In this document: piece after piece, positions 52,888 through 62,772 of the stretch | How the letters are laid out: every line of letters begins with the position of its first letter | Position numbering within the stretch: the stretch's first letter is position 1 | DNA from: Rutidosis leptorrhynchoides | Taxonomy: Eukaryota; Streptophyta; Magnoliopsida; Asterales; Asteraceae | Length of the DNA: 64,000 nt | Assembly: GCF_046630445.1 (NCBI RefSeq) | Contig: NC_092334.1 | Coordinates: 108,201,001-108,265,000 of the forward strand | Direction: 5' to 3' | The notes under the pieces: model-generated | What the model saw: the letters and a program-made list of their open reading frames with translations, nothing else | What the model was told of the DNA's origin: nothing | The model's database searches: none | Translations under genes and position numbers: made by a program

Positions 52888-53920
52888 TTAATTCAAGAAA
52901 TCTTCATATAAATCAGATGGTTGCTCAGTGACTGTTGGATCAATATTATCCACAAAATTTACTTCCTTTTCTTTACCTTTCAGCGAATCCTGATACATCT
53001 TAACAAGATGTTTAGATGTTCGGCAAGTATTAGCCCAGTGGCCCATTCTACCACATCTGTAACAAGATTCTTCAGAATTTTTAGAAGAATTTTCTTCAAC
53101 ATCTTGTTTAGTGGGCTTGTTTTGTGGTTGATATTTATATTTTCGTGGATTATTATTTCTTTGACCACCACGGCCACGACCACGGCCACGTCCACGCCCA
53201 TTCCCATTACCATAAGGATGGTTTCTACCATAGTTATGGCTTTTGACATGATGATGGCGATGGTTATTATAACCACGACCTTGCCCGCGTCCTTGTCCCT
53301 GTTTATAATTATTTGCAGTATTTGCTTCAGGGATTGCAAGTGTACCAGTAGGACGGGATTGCTGATTTTTCATTAATAGCTCATCATTTTGCTCTGCAAC
53401 CAAGAGATATGAATTAAGTTCAGGATATGTGTTGAACTTTAGCATTCTCAAATTTCTTTGCACTGTGATGTTGGCAACATTCATTGTGGAGAAAGTTTTC
53501 TCCAACATGTCTGCATCACTTATTTCATGTCCACAGAATTTAAGTTGTGAGACTGTATTATACAGAGCTGAGCTGTATTCATTTACTTTCTTAAAGTCTT
53601 GGAACCTTAATATTCTCCATTGATCCATAGCAGCTGGAAGTAAAATTTCTCTTTGATTATTGAATCTGCTTTTTGAGACCTTCCCATAAAACATGGGGAT
53701 CTTCTACAGTCACATAATTATTTTGTAAGCATTCATCAATATATTGATGAATAAAGCAACATGCCGTTGCTTGTTCTTTTTCAGAACAAGTGTTGTTTTC
53801 ATTTATGGTTTCAAGAATGCCCATTGATTTAAGATGCATTTTTACTTTTATAACCCATGGCATGTAGTTGTTTCCCGTTGATTCTAAAGGAGTAAATTTA
53901 AGCTTTTCCAGATTCGACAT
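52888..53920 (-). pseudogene. Copia-2 gag, single frameshift
   Basis: Gag in two frames. 53920-53657 starts MSNLEKLKFTPLESTGNNYM, the usual copia gag N-terminus. The 53694-52888 frame holds the UBN2-like capsid core (AMDQWRILRFQDFKKVNEYS, YNTVSQLKFCGHEISDADML). An Arg/Gly-rich stretch follows (NGNGRGRGRGRGRGGQRNNN), then one zinc knuckle CYRCGRMGHWANTC. The frames meet in an A5 run near 53665, consistent with one extra base. Without it, this would be a full-length gag of about 340 residues. Confidence 0.9.
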
Positions 53921-54026
53921 TTTCTATTATCAAAAATTAAAACAAACAACATGATAAATTAGAGTCAATTTATATTCATAAGTATATAAACATTAAACAT
54001 AAATTTAATATAACATAAATGATAAG

Positions 54027-54234
54027 TAGGCGACAGTGTCGACCATATGTAAGCAATCATAAATAAATGTTATATAACATAAATGATAATTAGGTGACAG
54101 TGTCGACCATATAAATGTTAGATAATAGAAATATAAATGTTAGTAACATAAATGATAATTAGGCGACAGTGTCCACCATATATTATTCAGGTGGTATAAC
54201 CGACCATATATCATTTAGGTGGCAGAGCCAACCA
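54027..54234. repeat. Degenerate 21-bp tandem repeat in the Copia-2 leader
   Basis: Copies of TAGGYGACAGTGTCGACCATA at 54027, 54091 and 54160, with two more degenerate copies at about 54189 and 54214, between the PBS and gag. Confidence 0.75.
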
Positions 54235-54266
54235 TAATTAGTATTAAGATTATCGTGCTGATAACG

Positions 54267-54562
54267 TGTTATAATTCAGTAGGCTTATAACTACCTTTAG
54301 TGGTTTGATTCTTGATGTTATAATTCAGTAGGCTTATAACTACCTTTAGTGGTTTGATTCTTGATTAAGAATGCTAATAATGAAGTGTAAGAACAAAGAT
54401 GATAAAGGAGAGAAAGAAAGAAATACTTTGTAAGTGTGAGAAAATGGTGCAAGTTTAATGCTTGCATTCATGGCTATTTATAGCAAAAATATCACAAGTT
54501 TAGGTAATACAATAATATTACTTTTGTGTATCAATAATTGACTATCCATTTATATATATATA

Positions 54563-54660
<98 letters not shown>

Positions 54661-54675
54661 TTATATATTATAACA
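54267..54675 (-). repeat. Copia-2 right (5') LTR
   Basis: 409 bp, including a (TA)n tract at about 54553-54655 that is short in the left LTR. The 49-bp terminal duplication is present at 54267 and 54316. The leader side carries the PBS context CGTTATCAGCACGATAATC (minus). Confidence 0.93.
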
Positions 54676-54706
54676 ATGATCTAATTATTGTTATTGTTCT
54701 ATATAT

Positions 54707-55144
54707 TTATTGAATGAAGTGGACCTGTGAAGTAAGATATTTAAGGCAGGATTCGACCCATCCTTTCCAGGCAAGCGGATCACCTGCGTTTGCGGCTACC
54801 ATGTCTGCCTGCAAATAGTTTTTATACAACTCGAAAAACAAAGAAAAACAGACCACTCTAATCTCCTATGTTCAACTCGATCTCCTAAAGTTCATTAACA
54901 TCATAACTCGTCAATAGTAGACCAAACGATAACAGTAATATGAAATTAAATCAAATGTGATGAAAAGAATAACACATACGACTTAGACCACCTCCCAAAC
55001 CTTATTTCCAAAATCAAAATGACCTACCATAACACGGTGAAGAAACCGAAGGTTCCCACAATTCCATTTGCTTCCTCTACCATTCTCTCAATGTACCCTT
55101 TTAGGCGGGTTAACAGCTTCACCCAATATTTGATAATTGGTAAT
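54707..55144 (-). pseudogene. Two-exon 3' fragment of an unrecognised host gene
   Basis: I do not recognise the product. Exon A (55144-55036) begins after a TTTATTATAG acceptor-like site and encodes KYWVKLLTRLKGYIERMVEE and ANGIVGTFGFFT, ending at a GT donor in phase 0. Exon B (54808-54707) begins after TATTTGCAG and encodes ADMVAANAGDPLAWKGWVES, CLKYLTSQVHFIQ, then TAA. The two pieces join in frame and read like real protein. The donor (ACC/GTGTTA) is weak. No upstream exon is recognisable to the right, where a palindrome-rich element intervenes. Copia-2 starts 27 bp downstream of the stop codon. It could be the 3' end of a gene truncated by insertions, or a pseudogene. Confidence 0.5.
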
Positions 55145-55156
55145 CTATAATAAAGT

Positions 55157-55868
55157 TTATATAATTAATTATGAGTTGTAATCTCTCGAATCCAATAATT
55201 TGCTTGAAATCTAACGGACCAACAAGAGCGCGACATGTGGCGCGACAATCACATGTGATTGAAAAAAAATTCAAAATATTAAAAAAAAAATCGAAATTTT
55301 TTTTAATAAAAAAAATTCGAAATTTTTTTTTTAAAAAAAGTTTTTTTTTGAATTTTTTTTTTTTGAAATTTAATATGTCAAATCCAATCACATATGATTG
55401 TAAAACCCAATCACATGTGATTGAAAAAAAAATTCAAATTCTTTTAAAAAAAAAAAATTAACCGAAAACAAACTTTACTTAGGTGATTTGATCAAGTTTG
55501 TTAGTGTTTCGTGATCATATTTTCAAAATTTCAGACTTTAATTCTGTGATTTGATCAACTTTTGATCAAAAACTTGTTGTTTAAAGATTTTAGCACAAAC
55601 TTACTAAAATTCATCATTTTACTAAAAAAAAAATCTTCAATCACATGTGATTGACATGCAGAATCACATGTGATTTACTGCATGTCAAATCCAATCACAT
55701 GTGATTGAAAAAAAAATTTGAAAAAAAAATTTCGGAAAAAAAATTCGTAAAAAAAAATAATTTTTTTTTGCAATCACATGTGATTATCTCGCCACGTGTT
55801 GCACTCTGGTCCCTTGAATCTCAACTTAAAAGTTGGTTTCATTTAAATATTACTCAATTAATTATATA
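55157..55868. mobile_element. Palindrome-rich inverted-repeat element (MITE-like)
   Basis: About 712 bp whose two ends are imperfect inverted repeats: TATATAATTAATT...GGACCA..GAG.GC..CA.GTGGCG on the left and its reverse complement on the right, each about 100 bp. The 16-bp palindrome CAATCACATGTGATTG recurs inside at 55246, 55385 (variant), 55408, 55639, 55691 and 55770, interspersed with A/T runs. There is no transposase and no clear TSD, so the superfamily (Mutator-like or other foldback) is not settled. Confidence 0.6.
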
Positions 55869-56059
55869 GCTCCGAAAAGGGAGAAAAAGTAGAAAAAACG
55901 GAATATTTATAGTGAACAAATAACAATACATTTGTCCGGACTTTTTAAGTACTTGAAGGCTACAACAATGATACAAAAGCTAGGTGTAATATCAATAAAC
56001 GAATACAGAAGAATACAGACAAGAAAAGATAAACTAATTTTAATTTCCCTACGCAACTA

Positions 56060-56266
56060 CTCCCTCCGTCTCATTCCAATAGTCCACAGACAAAAAATAC
56101 GCAGTTTTAGGAAATCCCACTAATTTCATTTCTCCACCAATGAAATATCTTCTCTCTCCAGATCCACCAATGAAATATTTTCTTTTCTTTCTATTTATGG
56201 AAGTGGACTATCAGAATGAGACATTCCAAAATAGAATTATGGCCTATTGGAATGAGACGGAGGTAG
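56060..56266. mobile_element. Stowaway-like MITE (Tc1/mariner)
   Basis: 207 bp with terminal inverted repeats CTCCCTCCGTCTCATTCCAA and its complement at the right (CTACCTCCGTCTCATTCCAA), flanked by the TA TSD at 56058-56059 and 56267-56268. No ORF. This is the well-known plant Stowaway terminus. Confidence 0.9.
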
Positions 56267-56279
56267 TATTATATTTTAA

Positions 56280-56866
56280 AGCATAATCACTAGAAATATT
56301 AGATATCCCGTCTAAAAGTACTTTTTTCTTTGACATAAACACATCTAAGTTCTAATCAGACCCCCAAAAGATGTCGGTACTGTGGGCAATTATTAATTCG
56401 GTAAGGGTAAGATAATATATCATGCTTTTACCAAACGTTATATCAGACCCCGAAAGCAACTTTGGGACACATTAAGTACGTAACCGAGTATAAGAAGCAA
56501 TTCAAATACATTATCGAAACGACAGAGAACCTCTTTTCTCTTTGCAGTTTCTTCTGCACTCTCGTAAGTACTTGAATTCACCAAAAGCTTAAGTAAATAC
56601 GAACATATCATATCATGAAAGATTACATGAAAACTTATAATAATGCAAATAACTTAAAACAGAGTATACCTTTTCCAACAGGGGGTATTCTGGTGAAAGT
56701 CGGCCGCACTGGTCCAACATATTGTGTTTTGAGATATATTACAATGGCTACCTTGATACTTTCGATTCTGATAGCTAAAACTTTACACTCGCAAACCGTT
56801 TATGTTGTCCCACTAAGCTAGATACATCTATTATATTTGGTTGACCGATATAATACTATACATTGT
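56280..56866. other. Intergenic, nothing identified
   Basis: About 590 bp with no recognisable gene or repeat. An ORF of 68 codons at 56615-56821 has no features I can support. Confidence 0.5.
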
Positions 56867-57275
56867 CTAAACATAACATCCCACGTTTTGAAAACTCATT
56901 GTATTTTTCAATCTTAGGAATGATTGTCGATATGGTGTTGTTGTGATTACATGCCCATTGTAAAACAATACAAGTATATCCTCAAGTGAAATTCCTTTCT
57001 TTGTAAAAATACCTTTCCAGACTCCATTATCGAGCCTAATTTTAAAAAGGACAACATTAGAAATTTCAAAGTTACTCTGACTCAGTTATTCGTAAGTTAT
57101 TTAAGCGGGATATGCTGCTAACTTTGGGCAGCCTGAAAATATAGCATATGAGAATTAATTGGGAACTTCATTCTCGAATGTAACATGATTCAGGTTCAAT
57201 TTTCGTAACGCAGTTAACTTCCATGTAGATCTAATCAAAATAGAGCCATATAGGCTACGACCAAATGAAAGATAT
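56867..57275 (-). pseudogene. F-box/LRR-like (FBD-type) pseudogene, cut by Tekay-2
   Basis: A single minus-strand frame reads from the Tekay-2 boundary to a TAG at 56867, with three in-frame stops. It contains KLTALRKLNLNHVTFENEVP, an LRR-like segment, then AIFSGCPKLA, then NFEISNVVLFKIRLDNGVWK and GISLEDILVLFYNGHVITTT. The LRR step with GCPKL is typical of plant F-box/FBD/LRR proteins, whose F-box would lie upstream and is absent here. The frame has no indels over about 400 bp, so the stops are substitutions. The upstream part was separated when Tekay-2 inserted at 57276. Confidence 0.5.
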
Positions 57276-59990
57276 TGTAACGACCCGCACTTTTCCGATC
57301 GTTCTATACTTATGAGATTAATATCTACATAAATTAAACCTTACCAACATGATAAGCAATCCAAATTGTCGAGACTTATGTTTTTCGAAAAGAGTTTTAC
57401 ACAACGTTTGACCGTCTAGTTTGACCGATGATATCACGAACTATACAATATATGATAATTATACATACATATTTAACATGATCTAAGGATGTTTTAATAT
57501 CTCATTTTGTATTAATAACAAAAAGTCATAAGTATATTTTGAAACTACTAACTTAAGTTTTCAAAACAATAACCTACGTAACGTTATTTGACATAAATAC
57601 TGATGATTTATAATGTTTATACATATATCGTATAAGTAATGTATTTAATCATTTTTAAAGGGCTTTTATACATAAAACAATATAAGTATATTTACAAAAG
57701 ATAGTTATATTTGAATTCTCGTTCCGTTTCCTCAATAATCCTATACGTATATCTAGGGTACTATACACAGCTTCTAGAAGTATTTACTATTGGTATATAC
57801 CAATAGAAATCTTCAATTATTGGAATAATATGTCATTCATGACATAATAAATTTTAACTTATCTTAGATATTTTCACTAAAAACCAAATTTTCAAGCCTA
57901 TAAATAAGCACCATTTCTAACTCATTTTTACACATTCATTTTCCAAATTTTACTTCCAATTTTCACACACACTTGCAAGAACTCTCTCAACTTTTATTTT
58001 ACTACTTCTTTCCAGCAACTTTACATTTTAAACTTGAGGTAAAAAAACTCTACTTCAACTCTTTTTCAATTCATATATTTAAAGCTATATATATAAGAGT
58101 TTATAAACTAGAACATAGTTTGAATGATTTCAAACTTGTTCGCAAACTAAATAGATCCTTCTAACTTAACTTTTAAAATAGTTCAAGACCTGTAACATAT
58201 CTTAATTATATGCTAACTTAACAAGGTATAACTTGGTTTTTCAAAGAACACCTTAAAAACTGAATTTACGACGTCGGAGTGCAACCGGGGGCTGTTTTGG
58301 GTTGGATAATTAAAAACCATCTTAAACTTTGAATTGGAGGTTTATTTTCTGGAAAAATGATTTTTACTATGAATATTATAACACATAAAAATTTCATGAT
58401 TTAACTCAAAGTATAAGTATTTTTAGAAAAATAATCATTTGAGGTTGTTTACATGATGGAAAATGATTAACTACATAAGTTTCACTAAAGTTTGACCTAT
58501 GCCGTGTGATTTTGAATACAAACTAAGGTATTTACAGTTCATAGTCTTAAAGAGGGACTCGATCCAAGGAGATGGCAAGTTGAATCAACGAAAACGGAGT
58601 TGTAACGAAGAAACTATGACCGAAACAAAATCGGATATCCAAGACTAGTTTAGCCACGAAAATAATTGGGAAAAAAATTAAATAAATCACATCTTTTTAA
58701 GTTAACATGATATTTTATATATATGTACTTATAACTCAATTTTATATGGTTCAGGATCACCCGTAAACAACACGAGAAGATTAATCATAAGATCCCATGA
58801 TTGTACGCAACACGTCATTTGACAACACCGGTACTTTATGTACGCAACACGTCATTTGACAACACCGGTACCATGGGTCAAGATTAATCTCGACCAATAC
58901 ATATACGATGGGGTTTTATTTATTTCGTTGGGGGTTTTATTTATTTCATTGCGGGTATATTAAACATCTAAAAATGAACCATTAAAATTGAATTACTAAC
59001 AACGAACTGCTAACTACGGACTAAGGAATTATTCAAAGTATTAAAAGTATAACAAGTATATATATGTGACGTTTGTTTAAAAAGAAAAGGTATTGATATA
59101 TTATATATGGATAGGTTCGTGATATCAACCGGAGACCAAGTCAAATTATATATATATCTTCAAGACGAAAGTGAGTATATAGTCCCACTTTTAAACTCTA
59201 AATATTTCGGGATGAGAATACATGTATTTTATGTTTTACGTTATGGACACAAGTAACTGAAAAATATATTCTACGTTGAGTTGTACCACTGGCATACTTC
59301 CCTGTAGCTTGGTAACTAATATTTACAGCGGTATTGTAAACGCGAATCCTGTTGATAGATCTATCGGGCCTGACAACCCCAACCGGACTGGACGACCAGT
59401 ATTCAACGGTTGCACAGTACTTCGTTTCGTGACTACACTTGGTACGGTGTAGTAAGATTTCATAATAAAGGGAATATGCGACGTGATTAAATGTTAAGTA
59501 TGGTTACCAAGTGCTCAACCACTTAGAATATTTTTATTAAACTGTTTATATACGAAATCTTGTGGTATATATATATATATATTGCTGCCGGCATTAAACC
59601 TATATCTCACCAACTTTATGTTGACCTTTTAAAACATGTCTATTCTCAGGTGATTACTAAAGCTTCCGCTGCATTATGTTGAATTTGAGCAGGATCTTGC
59701 GTACGCATATTTGTGTCAAAAATAAAACTGCATACCCAAGGATTTGTGTTGTAAAATATGCTCGAAATCGTGTTGTTATCATTATATGTAAAGTTTGTAA
59801 GTCGAAGATTATCGCTAAACGATAATCATCTTTTTATTGTCTAAAGCTTGTAACAAAAATAATGGTTATGGTTTGTAATGTATAATATATGCAGTTTCTC
59901 TTTTAAAAATGTCGCATATAAAGGTCAATACCTCGCAATGAAATCATACGTTATCTAACACGTTCTTATGGTTAAGGACGGGTTATGACA
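57276..59990 (+). repeat. Tekay-2 5' LTR
   Basis: TG...CA, 2,715 bp. It includes a direct duplication of TGTACGCAACACGTCATTTG (about 58803 and 58839) and of GGGGTTTTATTTATTTC (58911, 58930). No ORF of interest. The second LTR is beyond the window. Confidence 0.88.
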
Positions 59991-59992
59991 TG

Positions 59993-60004
59993 TGGTATCA
60001 GAGC
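59993..60004 (+). promoter_or_regulatory. Tekay-2 primer-binding site, iMet type
   Basis: TGGTATCAGAGC two bases after the LTR, identical to the LARD PBS. Confidence 0.88.
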
Positions 60005-60178
60005 GGTGGTCTTAGCGAACCAGGTTTGCATTAGTGTGTCTAACCGATAAGTCGTTAGGATACATTAGTAAGTCTGGACTTTGACCGGGTCTGATTTAAA
60101 AACCATTGCTTATCATTGTTGGTTAAAATTTATATGTAAATATTATGTAGTACTAATGGGTTAGTTGTTGTATGATAG

Positions 60179-60631
60179 ATGTCGGGCTCAAAACTTATTA
60201 TCACATTCAGCGACTCCGAACCAGAATCTTCAGATGGTGTTCCAGTCATTAACCTATCTGATGACGAAAATGATATCTTTGGGGAAGACTCACAAATTCC
60301 GGATGAACCAACTATAGAGAACCCGGAAAGTGAACCCGAGGAGGAAAGTGAACCCGAGGAGGAAAGTGAACCCGAGGAAGAAATACAGGAAATTACAAAA
60401 GACGAGTTCGAACTAGGAAAGAAACGAAAGGCTAATGAATTAGAAAATTCAAATCCTGAGTTTAATAAGGATGATGTGGCACCAACTCCACTAGACACTA
60501 CCACCCCTATTCCCGCTATTCCTATTCGTTCTATCCCGGCATCCAGTTCTTCAGTCCCACAGCCAAAATATAGGCAGACAGCCAGGATAAGCGTTAAGCG
60601 ATTCTTTGAACCTAAACGTCCTAGAAAATAG
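60179..60631 (+). CDS. Acidic leader ORF of Tekay-2
   Basis: An intact 150-codon ORF between the PBS and gag, with no recognised domain. The N-terminus MSGSKLIITFSDSEPESSDG is acidic and Ser-rich. IFGEDSQIPDEP matches the broken Tekay-1 leader ORF at the site of its stop. A Glu/Ser/Pro repeat (SEPEEE, 18-bp DNA units at about 60328-60380) follows. The C-terminus is basic (RQTARISVKRFFEPKRPRK), which may be nucleic-acid binding or a nuclear signal, by inference only. Conservation of position and motif in two elements in opposite orientations suggests it is a genuine element gene. Accessory ORFs before gag are uncommon in plant gypsy elements. Confidence 0.62.
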   Translation: MSGSKLIITFSDSEPESSDGVPVINLSDDENDIFGEDSQIPDEPTIENPESEPEEESEPEEESEPEEEIQEITKDEFELGKKRKANELENSNPEFNKDDVAPTPLDTTTPIPAIPIRSIPASSSSVPQPKYRQTARISVKRFFEPKRPRK

Positions 60632-60827
60632 ACCAAACGATGCGCTGCCGTATTAAACCATGGGATCATATAATGTTTTGTATAATATTATTAGTGTGGT
60701 TTGCTTAATGTTCGATGTAAGATAAGCATATGTAAAATAGTGAAGTGTGAAATGCAATAATTTTCCATGGTTAAGTATTATTTAGATGGTAGTAATTGAT
60801 TCTGTACTAAGCTATTAAGTATGGACA

Positions 60828-60846
60828 TTAACGGGTAGGTACTACC
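60828..60846 (+). promoter_or_regulatory. PPT-like motif in the Tekay-2 leader
   Basis: TTAACGGGTAGGTACTACC lies between the leader ORF and gag. It aligns with Tekay-1 41016-41032, including the downstream AATTATAAAACGCTAATA block. Confidence 0.6.
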
Positions 60847-60999
60847 CTAGATATAATTATAAAACGCTAATAAGAAGAAAAGGCTTTTATAATAATACCT
60901 GGTTCATATTATTAATAAGCTATAATGTACTGTAAATATACACTACATCTATAATATTCCATGTGAATAATTATTTTCTTTTCATTCTTATAGAAGAAT

Positions 61000-62772
61000 A
61001 TGGCGCGATTGAACCGAATGACGGAACAAGAAATCCAGGAACTCATCAATCAACGAGTGAACGACAGAATGTTATGGGTCGAGGCTGCAAGAGGTGCTGC
61101 AGTTAACCCAAATCCTCGTGTGGGGTGCACTTACAAAACTTTTCAAGCTTGCAAGCCCTCATCATTCAGTGGAACAGAAGGACCGATCGGTTTAACCCGA
61201 TGGATAGAAAAGATGGAGACTGTGTTTAAAATCAGTGGTTGTGTTGAAAAGGACATGACCAAGTATGCATCATGCACTTTACAAGATAGTGCACTCACGT
61301 GGTGGAAAAATTATGTGAAGGCTGTAGGAGGAGATGTAGCTTATGATACTCCATGGGAAGAATTCAAAACAATGTTAATCAACGAATATTGTCCAAGGAA
61401 CGAGGTTAGGAAGTTGGAAGATGAATTACGAAGTCTGAAGGTTGTTGGTACTGAAATCACCAACTACAATCAGCGATTCATGGAATTAGTTTTGCTATGT
61501 CCTGAATTGGTTCCAACCGAAGAACGGAAGATTGAAATGTACAAAGATGGTTTGCCCAAAAAGGTCAAGGCAAACGTTACAGCATCGAAACCTAAGACAA
61601 TTCATGAAGCTATAACCATGGCAAACGAGCTAATGGATCAGGTCATCATGGATAAGAAAGTATCCAATACTGATGTGAAGGTATCAGGTAACAAAAGAAA
61701 GTGGAATGGAAATTATGATCGAGGTAACCAACAACAATCTTTTAAGAAACAAGAAATCACGCAAGGTGCGGGTAGTGGTTTAAGCTTTGGTTATAAAGGA
61801 CAAAATCCTTTATGCAACCGATGCCACAAACATCACTCTGGTTACTGTAATGTGGTATGCAACAAATGTAATCGAAAGGGTCATCTTGCTGAAGATTGTA
61901 GGGCTCTCGTTATAAATACAAATGGTACCAAGACTCCTGCCACCAATGTAAATAGAACTGCTTTGGCTACCATTACTTGTTATGGGTGTGGAAAACAAGG
62001 TCACTATAAGAGCCAGTGCCCGAATCCAGAGAAAAATATCGGACCTGCACGAGGGAGAGCATTTGTTATTAATGCTAGAGAGGCGTGTGAAGACCCGGAG
62101 CTTGTTACGGGTACGTTTACCATTAATAACTTATCCGCATCTATTATATTTGATACTGGTGCCGATAGAAGTTACGTGAGTAGAGGCTTTTACGCTAAAT
62201 TGAATTGTTCATCATTACCTCTAGATGCTAAGTACATGATTGAGTTAGCTAATGGTAAACTAATTAAAGCCGATAAATTTTGCCGTGATTGTAAAATAAA
62301 TTTAGCCGGAGAAACATTTAAAATTGACTTAATACCCGTAGAATTAGGAAGTTTTGATGTAATAGTCGGCATGGACTGGATGTCCAAAGTAGGAGCTGAA
62401 GTTGTGTGTGCCAAGAAGGCAATTCGCATTCCTTGTAAGGATAGAATGCCGGTGATGATTTATGGAGAGAAGGGTAACTCAAAGCTAAAACTCATTAGTT
62501 ATTTGAAAGCTCAAAAGTGCTTGAAGAAAGGGTGCTATGCTATCTTAGCACATGTTAATAAAGTCGAAAAGAAAGAAAAAGAGAAGTGCATCAACGACGT
62601 GCCTGTGGCAAGAGATTTTCCCGAAGTTTTTCCGGAAGAGTTGCCGGGATTACCTCCATTTAGATCTGTAGAATTTCAAATAGATTTAGTACCAGGAGCC
62701 GCACCAGTGGCTCGTGCTCCATATAGACTTGCACCGTCCGAGTTAAAAGAACTTCAGAGTCAGTTAAAATAA
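61000..62772 (+). pseudogene. Tekay-2 gag and protease
   Basis: A 590-codon frame beginning MARLNRMTEQEIQELINQRV. The capsid core has CTYKTFQACKPSSFSGTEGP, IGLTRWIEKMETVFKISGCV, YASCTLQDSALTWWKNYVKA and INEYCPRNEVRKLEDELRSL. Two zinc knuckles follow: CNKCNRKGHLAEDC and CYGCGKQGHYKSQC. The protease has ASIIFDTGADRSYVSRGF (catalytic Asp-Thr-Gly intact) and GSFDVIVGMDWMSK. The RT approach region [20 protein letters not shown] follows. It ends at a TAA at 62770-62772, where Tekay-1 has Gln-Glu ([10 protein letters not shown]). The frame continues open on the other side, so the break is one substitution. Confidence 0.92.

Larger units (their letters stand above)
48727..54675 (-). mobile_element. 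Copia-2: Ty1/copia retrotransposon, nearly complete
   Basis: LTRs at 48727-49036 and 54267-54675 with exact TSD ATGAT (48722-48726, 54676-54680). Minus-strand order: gag, protease, integrase, RT, RNase H. The protein is close to Copia-1 throughout. The LTRs differ at only a few sites plus a large (TA)n expansion in the right copy, so this is a younger insertion than Copia-1. Inactivating changes are a gag frameshift, a stop after the first integrase catalytic Asp, and stops and frame breaks in RT. Confidence 0.94.

Noticed and set aside
53657..53694. Programmed frameshift in Copia-2 gag
   Set aside because: The frame change lies in the middle of the capsid region at an A-run, and other lesions show the copy is decayed; a simple indel is more likely.
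55119..55461. Lys/Phe-rich ORFs on both strands
   Set aside because: Produced by A/T homopolymer runs in the palindrome-rich element.
56615..56821. 68-codon ORF
   Set aside because: No supporting motif; sits between a MITE and a pseudogene on the other strand.
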